Assembly (NCBI RefSeq): GCF_004168625.1
Contig: NZ_SDWW01000008.1
Coordinates: 53,449 to 117,448, forward strand
DNA from: Pengzhenrongella frigida
GTDB taxonomy: Bacteria > Actinomycetota > Actinomycetes > Actinomycetales > Cellulomonadaceae
Length of the DNA: 64,000 nt
Direction of reading: 5' to 3'
Shown here: piece by piece, positions 51,953 through 58,382 of the stretch
Layout of the letters: each line of letters starts with the position of its first letter
Position numbering within the stretch: the first letter of the stretch is position 1
Notes under the pieces: generated by a model
What the model was told of the DNA's origin: nothing
Database searches by the model: none
What the model saw: the letters and a program-made list of their open reading frames with translations, nothing else
Translations under genes and position numbers: made by a program

Positions 51953-52996
51953 ATGCTGGTCAGCCTCCGCAACCGGGGGGTCCAGGCGGCGCTGGTCTCG
52001 GCGGCGCTGTTCGGCGCCGGGACACCGCTGGCCAAGCTGCTCCTCGGTGATGTCAGCCCGTGGATGCTTGCGGGGCTGCTCTATTGCGGATCCGGCCTCG
52101 GCCTCGGCCTGATCCGGGTCGTCCGTCGCTCACCACGGGTGCTGCTGGCACGAGGTGAGCTTCGCCCGCTCGCGGGCGCGATCGTCTTCGGCGGGATCCT
52201 CGGGCCGGTGTTGCTGATGCTCGGGCTGTCGAACCTGCCCGCCTCGGGGGCTTCCCTGCTGCTGAACGCCGAGGGCGTGTTCACCGCGCTGCTGGCGTGG
52301 TTCGTGTTCAAGGAGAACGTCGACCGACGCGTCGCCCTCGGGATGCTCGCGATCGTCGTCGGCGCCGTCGTGCTCGCCATCCCGACCGGCGCGGACCTCG
52401 GCCGGGTGTGGCCCTCGCTCGCGATCCTCGGCGCCTGCCTGTGCTGGGGTCTGGACAACAACCTGACCCGGAAGGTGGCGCTCGCCGACGCGACCTGGCT
52501 CGCCGCCGTGAAGGGCGCGGTCGCGGGACCGGTGAACATGGTCCTCGCGTTCGCGCTCGGGGCGCAGCTTCCGGCGACGCAGCACGTCGTCGCGGCCATG
52601 GGGATCGGGCTGTTCGCGTACGGCGTGAGCCTCGTGCTCTTCATCGTCGCGATGCGCCACGTCGGCACGGCCCGCGCGGGCGCCTACTTCTCCATCGCGC
52701 CGTTCTTCGGTGCCCTGCTGGCGATCGCCCTCGGCGAGAGCCTCACCTGGCCGCTCGTCGTGGCCGGGATCTTCATGGCGGTCGGGGTCTGGCTGCACCT
52801 CACCGAGCGCCATTCGCACGAGCACACCCACCACGCGCTCACCCACGAGCACCGGCACACCCACGACGCGGAGCACCAGCACGAGCACGCCGAGCCCGTG
52901 CCCGCGGGGGCCTGGCACACCCACGAGCACACGCACCCGGCGATCACCCACACCCACGAGCACTACCCCGACGCGCGCCACCGCCACGCCCACTGA
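51953..52996 (+). CDS. EamA/DMT-family transporter with long histidine-rich C-terminal tail
   Basis: 347 residues. About ten membrane helices form two EamA repeats (AALFGAGTPLAKLLLG, LLLNAEGVFTALLAWFVFKE, GTARAGAYFSIAPFFGALLA). After the last helix comes a tail of about 60 residues made of H-x-H units (ERHSHEHTHHALTHEHRHTH and on). Such tails bind Zn, Ni, Co or Cu and mark putative metal or metallophore transporters of this superfamily. The ATG is chosen; a GTG one codon earlier is possible. It precedes, convergently, the two-component system of the copper-like module. Confidence 0.87.
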   Translation: MLVSLRNRGVQAALVSAALFGAGTPLAKLLLGDVSPWMLAGLLYCGSGLGLGLIRVVRRSPRVLLARGELRPLAGAIVFGGILGPVLLMLGLSNLPASGASLLLNAEGVFTALLAWFVFKENVDRRVALGMLAIVVGAVVLAIPTGADLGRVWPSLAILGACLCWGLDNNLTRKVALADATWLAAVKGAVAGPVNMVLAFALGAQLPATQHVVAAMGIGLFAYGVSLVLFIVAMRHVGTARAGAYFSIAPFFGALLAIALGESLTWPLVVAGIFMAVGVWLHLTERHSHEHTHHALTHEHRHTHDAEHQHEHAEPVPAGAWHTHEHTHPAITHTHEHYPDARHRHAH

Positions 52997-53006
52997 GCCG
53001 ACGGAG

Positions 53007-54146
53007 CTACCCCGCGGCGCCGTCCCGTGCCACGGGGAGCACCACGGTGAACACGGCGCCACGTCCGGGTCCCTCGCTCTGCGCGGTGATCGTGCCGCCA
53101 TGGGCCTCGGTGATGACCTTGGCGATCGCCAGTCCGACCCCGGACCCGCCGTGCGCGCGGTCGCGGGCGGTGTCGACCCGGTAGAACCGGTCGAACACGT
53201 GCGGCAAGTGCTCGGCGGGGATGCCCTCGCCGTCGTCGGCCACCACGATGCGGACCGCACCGCCCGCTCGATCGACCATCAGGTCGACCCGCCCACCGGT
53301 GGGGGTGTGGCGCAGGGCGTTGTCGAGCAGGTTGGTGAGCACCTGCGCGATGCGGTCCGCGTCGGCGTCCACCAGCGCGGCCTCCGCGGTCGGCGCCACC
53401 CGGACGCCCAGGTTCACGCCGCCGGTCTCGTAGCGACCCGTGGCCTGGGCCGCGGCGTCGGCGACCATCTGCGCGACCGCGACCGTGGTGCGTCGCATCG
53501 TCAGGCGCCCCTCCTCGGCCGTGGTGACCAGGGCGATGTCCTCGCTCAGACGCGACAGCCGGGCGACCTGGTCGCGCAGCATGGCCAGGGTCGGCGCGTC
53601 GGCCTGCTCGAACCCTTCGGCGATCGCCTCGAGGTAGGCACCCAACGTGGCGACCGGGGTCCGCATCTCGTGGGCGAGGTCGCCGAGCATCTGCGAGCGG
53701 CTCACCTCGATCCGGCCGAGGTCGCCGGCCATCGTGTTGAACGCCTCGGCCAGGTCGTCGAACTCGGTGCCCATCCCCACCGCCGGGACCCGGGCGGCGT
53801 AGTCGCCGTCGGCCACCCGCCCGGCGGCCTCGGTCACCGGAGCCACCGAGCGGGCGATGCGGCCGGTGAGGAACAGGCTCACCGCGATCGAGGTGAGCAG
53901 GGCCGCCAACAGCGCGAGCGCGAGCGACAGGGCCGAGGCGGTCCGGAACGCCTCCTCGGCATGCAGGGTCGCGAAGGCGGTCGCGCCCCCGAGGTGGGTC
54001 ATGTGGTCGCGGAAGATGGCGGGACCGACGACGGCGACCACCACCCAGGCGGTCACGCCCCCGACGACGACCACCAGCACGATCGCCAGCAGCAACCGGG
54101 TGCTCAGGTCCCGCCGACCACCCAGGCCGGGCCAGCGCCGGCTCAT
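53007..54146 (-). CDS. Two-component sensor histidine kinase
   Basis: 379 residues. Two membrane helices (about 16-40 and 72-94) flank a very short extracellular loop of about 30 residues (AIFRDHMTHLGGATAFATLH) that contains histidines and a methionine. A HAMP linker follows, then the phosphorylated His159 in DLAHEMRTP, and a GHKL ATPase domain with NLLDNALRHT, DDGEGIPAE and GGSGVGLAIAK. It overlaps the response-regulator stop (ATGA). The compact sensor loop suits detection of a small ligand such as a metal ion; copper is inferred from neighbouring genes. Confidence 0.93.
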   Translation of the reverse strand: MSRRWPGLGGRRDLSTRLLLAIVLVVVVGGVTAWVVVAVVGPAIFRDHMTHLGGATAFATLHAEEAFRTASALSLALALLAALLTSIAVSLFLTGRIARSVAPVTEAAGRVADGDYAARVPAVGMGTEFDDLAEAFNTMAGDLGRIEVSRSQMLGDLAHEMRTPVATLGAYLEAIAEGFEQADAPTLAMLRDQVARLSRLSEDIALVTTAEEGRLTMRRTTVAVAQMVADAAAQATGRYETGGVNLGVRVAPTAEAALVDADADRIAQVLTNLLDNALRHTPTGGRVDLMVDRAGGAVRIVVADDGEGIPAEHLPHVFDRFYRVDTARDRAHGGSGVGLAIAKVITEAHGGTITAQSEGPGRGAVFTVVLPVARDGAAG

Positions 54147-54877
54147 CGGCCCGGGCCCATCCGGTAGCCCACCCCGCGCACGGTCCGGATGAACACCGGC
54201 GCCGCCGGGTCGTCGCCGAGCTTGCGGCGCACGTGCCCGATGTGCACGTCCACGAGGTGCTCGTCCCCCAGCCACACCCCTCCCCAGACCGCCTCGATGA
54301 GCTGGCTCCGGGTGAAGACCCTGCCCGGCTGGGCCGCGAGCGCCGCCAGGACGTCGAACTCCGTGCGGGTGAGGTCCACGAGGGCACCGGCCACCCGGAC
54401 CTCCCGGCCGACGACGTCGATCGACAGCTCCCCGAAGGAGGTCGCCTGCTCCGGGGAGGTGGCGGGCACGTCGATCCGCGGTCGGCGCAGCATGGCGCGC
54501 ACCCGCGCGACCAGCTCGCGGGGGGAGAACGGTTTGGTGAGGTAGTCGTCCGCCCCGACCGACAGGCCCACCAGCTTGTCGATCTCGTCCACCCGCGCGG
54601 TGAGCATGACGATGTAGCAGTCGGAGAAGGTCCGCACCGCGCGGCAGACCTCCACGCCGTCCACGCCGGGCAGACCCAGGTCGAGCACGATGACGGCCGG
54701 ATCCCATTCGCGGGCCTGGGTGATCGCGTCCTGGCCGTCGCCGGCGGTCCTCACCTCGAAGCCGTCGCGGTCGAGGTAGCCGGCGACCAGCCGCGCGAGC
54801 GGCACCTCGTCGTCCACGACCAGGACGCGCGGCCGTGGCACGGGAGCGGGACGTGGCCCGGTGGCGGAAGCTGGCAT
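54143..54877 (-). CDS. OmpR/PhoB-family response regulator
   Basis: 244 residues. Receiver domain: acidic pair DDE (22-24), phospho-acceptor Asp66 in VLDLGLPG, KPF switch lysine. C-terminal winged helix (RTEFDVLAALAAQPGRVFTR and VDVHIGHVRRKLGDD). The ATG at 54877 is preferred over an in-frame ATG at 54943: the earlier start would fall inside a direct-repeat operator, while 54877 lies 6 nt after a -10-like CAAGAT, suggesting a leaderless message. It is expected to bind the 11-bp-period repeats found at three promoters in this region. Confidence 0.92.
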   Translation of the reverse strand: MPASATGPRPAPVPRPRVLVVDDEVPLARLVAGYLDRDGFEVRTAGDGQDAITQAREWDPAVIVLDLGLPGVDGVEVCRAVRTFSDCYIVMLTARVDEIDKLVGLSVGADDYLTKPFSPRELVARVRAMLRRPRIDVPATSPEQATSFGELSIDVVGREVRVAGALVDLTRTEFDVLAALAAQPGRVFTRSQLIEAVWGGVWLGDEHLVDVHIGHVRRKLGDDPAAPVFIRTVRGVGYRMGPGR

Positions 54878-54883
54878 GTGCTC

Positions 54884-54955
54884 ATCTTGACGCCCCGCGC
54901 CGGCCGACCACCGCACGCCACCGGTGCCGTGCCGGGGCTTCATCGAATCTTCATC
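54884..54955 (-). promoter_or_regulatory. Autoregulatory direct-repeat box and -10 of the two-component operon
   Basis: Read on the minus strand, GATGAAGATTC and GATGAAGCCCC lie head to tail (54955-54934), an 11-bp direct repeat as expected for OmpR-family dimers. CAAGAT (54889-54884) follows 44 bp later, and the ATG begins 6 nt after it. The same arrangement occurs at 55730-55801 and 57673-57745. Confidence 0.7.
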
Positions 54956-54979
54956 GACGCCGGGCGACCCCGCTCGGGC

Positions 54980-55606
54980 CTAGCGGGCCTGGAGGAGCTG
55001 CTCCATCTCCGTGATCTCGGCGTTCTGCGCCTCGATGATCGCCCGCGCGAGCGCGAGCGCCTGCGGGCTGGACCCCGAGGCGAGCTCGGCGTCGGCCATC
55101 TCGATCGCGCCGCGGTGGTGCTCGATCATCAGCTCGAGGAAACGTCGGTCGAAGCCCTCGCCGGTCGCCGCCGTGAGGTCGGCCATCGCCTCGTCCTGGC
55201 TCAGCCCACCCATGTCCATGCCGCCCATGTCCATCCCGTCCATGTCGACGTCGGCCGCGCTCTGCTCGCCCCACGCCACGAGCCAGGACGTCATGTCGAG
55301 GATCTCGGGCTCCTGGGCGGCGGCGATCCGCTCCCCGAGGGCCTTCACCTCCGGGGCGCCGGCCACCCGGGCTGCGAGGTCCGCCATCACGATGGCGCCC
55401 TCGTGGTGCACGACCATGTTCTGGGTGAACTCGACGTCGACGTCGTTGTGGGCGTCCTCGATGCCCGAGGTCGGCGCCGTGGGCGCGGAGGCGCTCATCG
55501 AACCGGCACTCGCGGCGGGTTCGCCGCCCTGGCTCGCGCAGCCGGACAGGGTGACGGCGAGGACGAGGATGCCGCCAAGGACGCTCGTGCGGGTCGTGAG
55601 GTTCAT
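54980..55606 (-). CDS. DUF305-family lipoprotein, probable copper-binding
   Basis: 208 residues with a lipoprotein signal (lipobox LSGC, Cys23). It has the two diagnostic DUF305 motifs, VVHHEGAIVMADLAAR and IEHHRGAIEMADAEL, in a four-helix ferritin-like layout. Between them is a Met/Asp run (DMDGMDMGGMDMGG), a typical soft-metal-binding sequence. DUF305 proteins recur in copper-resistance loci and probably bind Cu outside the membrane. It lies between the two-component genes and the multicopper oxidase operon, on the strand of the former, 102 bp upstream of the regulator start. Confidence 0.9.
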   Translation of the reverse strand: MNLTTRTSVLGGILVLAVTLSGCASQGGEPAASAGSMSASAPTAPTSGIEDAHNDVDVEFTQNMVVHHEGAIVMADLAARVAGAPEVKALGERIAAAQEPEILDMTSWLVAWGEQSAADVDMDGMDMGGMDMGGLSQDEAMADLTAATGEGFDRRFLELMIEHHRGAIEMADAELASGSSPQALALARAIIEAQNAEITEMEQLLQAR

Positions 55607-55729
55607 CGCGGTTCTCCCAGGTGAGGTCCTGACTGACCCCGCGGCGGCGTGCACCACCGGCGGTCGCGCCCCGCTCGGAGCAGGACGGTCCAGGGTCGTC
55701 GGCCCACCCCGCAGGGACCATCGAGGTTC

Positions 55730-55823
55730 GATGAAGTTCCCATGAAGATCCGGCTCCGTGGGGCCCCGGGGCTGGGTTGTCGGGCCCCGTCGTCCTACGC
55801 TCGAGTGATACCCCCTGCGGTAT
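55730..55823 (+). promoter_or_regulatory. Direct-repeat box, -10 and CsoR-like palindrome before the SHOCT/multicopper oxidase genes
   Basis: GATGAAGTTCC and CATGAAGATCC are adjacent 11-bp repeats (55730-55751). TACGCT (55796-55801) lies 44 bp downstream as a -10. ATACCCCCTGCGGTAT (55808-55823), over the probable start point, closely resembles operators of the copper repressor CsoR. The promoter therefore seems to have one activator site and one repressor site. No csoR gene is within the window. Confidence 0.7.
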
Positions 55824-55874
55824 GAAGGAGCGGTCGGGGCGTCGGTGCAATCGGTGGGTCGGACGGGAGCGGAC

Positions 55875-56153
55875 ATGGGCAACGGCTATGGCATGAACGG
55901 CGGCATGGGCTGGGGTTGGATCTTCGGTCTGGTCGCGCTGATCGGGATCGTCCTGCTCGTCGTCCTGCTCGTCCGGCTGGTCGGCGGCGGGAGCCGGCCC
56001 GGGCCCTCCCCCACGCCGCCGACGCCGCCCGCAGACGCGCCGGCGCCCGTCGGGCGGAGCCGCGCCCGCCAGGTGCTGTCCGAGCGGTACGCCCGCGGGG
56101 AGATCGACACCGCGGAGTACCAGGAACGCCTGCAGCACCTTCAGGACGAGTAG
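55875..56153 (+). CDS. Small membrane protein with SHOCT domain
   Basis: 92 residues. A Gly/Met/Asn-rich start (MGNGYGMNGGMGWGW), one membrane helix (about 14-36), a Pro-rich linker, and a C-terminal SHOCT motif (RARQVLSERYARGEIDTAEY and on). Such proteins are common companions of copper oxidases and efflux pumps, and their molecular role is unknown. The stop is 2 bp before the multicopper oxidase start. An in-frame GTG at 55845 would add 10 residues; the ATG is preferred. Confidence 0.82.
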   Translation: MGNGYGMNGGMGWGWIFGLVALIGIVLLVVLLVRLVGGGSRPGPSPTPPTPPADAPAPVGRSRARQVLSERYARGEIDTAEYQERLQHLQDE

Positions 56154-56155
56154 CC

Positions 56156-57634
56156 GTGGAGCCGATCGATCGCCGTCAGGCGCTCCAGCTCGGCCTGCTG
56201 GGCGTGGCCGGAGTCGTCATCGGCGGTGCCGGGCTGTTCGAGATGCGCACCCAGGCGCCGCCGTGGTCCGGCCCGTCGTCCGTCGCGGGGTCCGGCGGCC
56301 CGACGTTCGTCGAGCCGTCCGTGCTGAGCAGCCGCGACGGCGTCCTGCGCGTCGAGCTGCAGGCGGCCGAGGGGGAGGTCACCCTGGCGGGGCGACGTGC
56401 CACGGCGCTGAGCTTCAACGGCCAGGTGCCCGGGCCGACCCTGCGGCTGCGGCCGGGCGAGACGTTGCAGGTGGCGATGGTCAACCGCCTCGCCACCCCG
56501 ACGAACCTGCACGTCCACGGGCTGCACGTCTCCCCGCAGGGCAACAGCGACAACCCGTTCGTCACCGTCGGCCCGGGTGAGAGCGTCGACTACGAGTTCC
56601 AGATCCCGACCGACCACCCGCCGGGCACGTACTGGTACCACCCGCACCGGCACGGATCGGCCGCCGACCAGGTGTTCGGCGGCCTGTACGGCGCGATCGT
56701 CATCGCGGGCGATCACGACCCAGCGAGCGCGCGCGATCGGCTCCTGGTCGTCTCGGACCTCACCCTCGACGGCGCCGGCCGCGTGGCCGAGGCGTCCACG
56801 GCTGACTCGATGATGGGCAGGGAGGGCGACCTCGTGCTCGTCAACGGCCAGCGCGACCCGCACCTGTCGGCCCGACCGGGCGAGCGTGAACGGTGGCGGG
56901 TGGTGAACGCGTGCACGTCGCGCTACCTGCGCCTGGAGCTGCCCAGGCAACACGTCCAGCTGCTCGGCCTCGACGCCGACGCCCGCGTCCGCCCGCTCGA
57001 CATCGAGGAGGTCCTGCTCGTTCCCGGCGGCCGCGCCGACCTGCTGGTCACCGCGCAGGCCGGCACCAGCATGCTGCGCTCGCGGGGCTACGACCGCGGC
57101 TCGCCGGGCATGGGCATGATGGGCGGCCGCGCGTCGTCGTCGGGCCCGGTCACGCTCGCGACCCTGACGGTCGCCGGCCGCGCGGCCGCGGCCCTGCCCG
57201 ACGTGCCCGATCGCGCCCGCCCGGCCGACCTGCGCGGTCGGGAGCCGTCGCGGCGGCGCGAGCTCACCCTGGGTGCCGGGATGGGGGCCGGCATGGGCGC
57301 GGGGATGGGCATGCGCTTCACGATCGACGGCAAGGAGTTCGACCACCGCCGCACGGACCAGGCGGTGCGGGCCGGCGCCGTGGAGGAGTGGACCCTCCGG
57401 AACACCGCGCCGATGGACCACCCCTTCCACCTGCACGTGTGGCCGATGCAGGTGGTCGAGCAGGACGGCGCCCCGCTCACGGAACCGACCTGGCGCGACG
57501 TCGTCAACGTCCCGGCCGGCGGCCAGACCGTCGTGCGGATCGCGTTCGACGACTTCACCGGGCGCACCGTGTACCACTGCCACATCCTCGACCACGAGGA
57601 CGCCGGGATGATGGGCGTCGTCGAGGTCACCTGA
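56156..57634 (+). CDS. Exported multicopper oxidase (CueO/CotA-like)
   Basis: 492 residues from a GTG. The N terminus has twin arginines before a hydrophobic core (DRRQALQLGLLGVAGVVIGG), suggesting Tat export. All copper motifs are present: NLHVHGLHVSP, YWYHPHRHG, HPFHLHVWPM and YHCHILDHEDAGMM, which holds the type 1 site. Two Met/Gly-rich stretches (PGMGMMGG, and GAGMGAGMGAGMGM at about 377-390) resemble methionine-rich cuprous-ion loops. It probably oxidises Cu(I) to the less toxic Cu(II) outside the membrane, with laccase-like side activity. Confidence 0.93.
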   Translation: MEPIDRRQALQLGLLGVAGVVIGGAGLFEMRTQAPPWSGPSSVAGSGGPTFVEPSVLSSRDGVLRVELQAAEGEVTLAGRRATALSFNGQVPGPTLRLRPGETLQVAMVNRLATPTNLHVHGLHVSPQGNSDNPFVTVGPGESVDYEFQIPTDHPPGTYWYHPHRHGSAADQVFGGLYGAIVIAGDHDPASARDRLLVVSDLTLDGAGRVAEASTADSMMGREGDLVLVNGQRDPHLSARPGERERWRVVNACTSRYLRLELPRQHVQLLGLDADARVRPLDIEEVLLVPGGRADLLVTAQAGTSMLRSRGYDRGSPGMGMMGGRASSSGPVTLATLTVAGRAAAALPDVPDRARPADLRGREPSRRRELTLGAGMGAGMGAGMGMRFTIDGKEFDHRRTDQAVRAGAVEEWTLRNTAPMDHPFHLHVWPMQVVEQDGAPLTEPTWRDVVNVPAGGQTVVRIAFDDFTGRTVYHCHILDHEDAGMMGVVEVT

Positions 57635-57672
57635 GCCCACGAGCCCCGGGGATCAAGGACTGACATGCGAAC

Positions 57673-57745
57673 CATGAAGGTTCCTTGAAGGTCCGGCCCG
57701 GCGCCCCACCTGTCCCGCTCCGGCGGCAGATCGGCGGCCTACGGT
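57673..57745 (+). promoter_or_regulatory. Direct-repeat box and -10 before the Met/His-rich protein operon
   Basis: CATGAAGGTTC and CTTGAAGGTCC (57673-57694) form an 11-bp-period direct repeat. TACGGT (57740-57745), inside CCTACGGTCG, lies 45 bp further, matching CCTACGCTCG at 55794-55803 in sequence and distance. This is the third copy of the box in the module and is presumably bound by the response regulator at 54143-54877. Confidence 0.7.
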
Positions 57746-57811
57746 CGGCAGCGTCGACGGCAACGCACTGACCTCGCCCGCGACGACCGTCCGCGACCGA
57801 GGAGCTGCACG

Positions 57812-57853
57812 ATGACGACGACCACCCCCGACGTGACCGGGTCGCGCGGATGA
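57812..57853 (+). CDS. Short upstream reading frame (13 codons), possible leader peptide
   Basis: ATG at 57812 with GAGGAG 7 nt upstream encodes MTTTTPDVTGSRG and ends in a TGA that overlaps the next ATG (57850, ATGA). This ribosome-binding site is the best in the region, whereas the ATG at 57850 has none of its own, so the long gene is probably translated by coupling. Alternatively a frameshift separates the true N terminus from the rest. The sequence cannot distinguish these. Confidence 0.45.
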   Translation: MTTTTPDVTGSRG

Positions 57854-58320
57854 CCGGCGCCGAGACCGCCGCGGCCGGTCGTCCCGGTGCGCTCGCGATG
57901 CGGCTGGCTCACGCCGCGGTGATCGTCGGACTCACCGCGCTGCTCACCGCAGGGGTGGCCCCCACCGCGGTCGCGGAGCCCCGGGCGACCTCGACCCGTG
58001 GGGCCGCCACGGCGCCGACCGAGAGCGGCGATCCGATGCCCGGGATGGACATGCCGGAGCATGACACGGCACCGGAGCACGCACCGGCGCAGGAACCGCC
58101 CGCGCACGATATGGAGGGCATGACCACGCCGGCCGAGGACCTGCCCGGGGCGGTGGACGAGCACACCGGCGCCGTTGCGCGACCACGGGGCCTCGTGCTC
58201 GGCACCTTCGCGGCGGTCAACGCCGCGGTGCTGCTCTCTGCCGCCCTCGTGCGTCGGCGCACCAAGCACGACCCCGACCGCCGCCGTGCCGCCCGCCTGG
58301 CCGCGCCGGCCACCGCCTGA
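57850..58320 (+). CDS. Met/His-rich exported membrane protein of the copper module
   Basis: 156 residues. An N-terminal hydrophobic segment (about 18-42, ending AVAEP) acts as signal or anchor. Residues about 60-92 are rich in Met, His, Asp and Glu (PMPGMDMPEHDTAPEHAP, PPAHDMEGM), a likely extracytoplasmic copper-binding tract. A second hydrophobic helix (about 112-135) and a strongly basic tail (RRRTKHDPDRRR) set the C terminus inside. No named family is recognised. It shares the direct-repeat promoter type with the other copper genes and precedes the Fe-S membrane protein. The start relies on coupling to the short frame at 57812. Confidence 0.72.
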   Translation: MTGAETAAAGRPGALAMRLAHAAVIVGLTALLTAGVAPTAVAEPRATSTRGAATAPTESGDPMPGMDMPEHDTAPEHAPAQEPPAHDMEGMTTPAEDLPGAVDEHTGAVARPRGLVLGTFAAVNAAVLLSAALVRRRTKHDPDRRRAARLAAPATA

Positions 58321-58354
58321 CTCCCGCCTGACTCCCGCCTGACTCCCGCCTGAC
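58314..58354 (+). repeat. 11-bp tandem repeat carrying stop codons
   Basis: Three copies of CGCCTGACTCC and a partial fourth begin at the stop codon of the Met/His-rich gene. Because 11 is not a multiple of three, the repeated TGAs fall in all three reading frames. The unit is a likely replication-slippage product, filling most of the 62-bp gap before the next gene. Confidence 0.85.
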
Positions 58355-58382
58355 CGCCGCACGGAATCCCAAGGACCTCCCC

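Noticed and set aside
54878..54943. Earlier ATG for the response regulator (MKPRHGTGG...)
   Set aside because: It would lie inside the direct-repeat operator and adds residues before the receiver domain with no homology to the family.
56156..57634. Possible nitrite reductase instead of multicopper oxidase
   Set aside because: Four histidine-rich copper motifs, including HCHILDHEDAGMM at the C terminus, and three-domain length fit CueO/CotA-like oxidases better than two-domain nitrite reductases.
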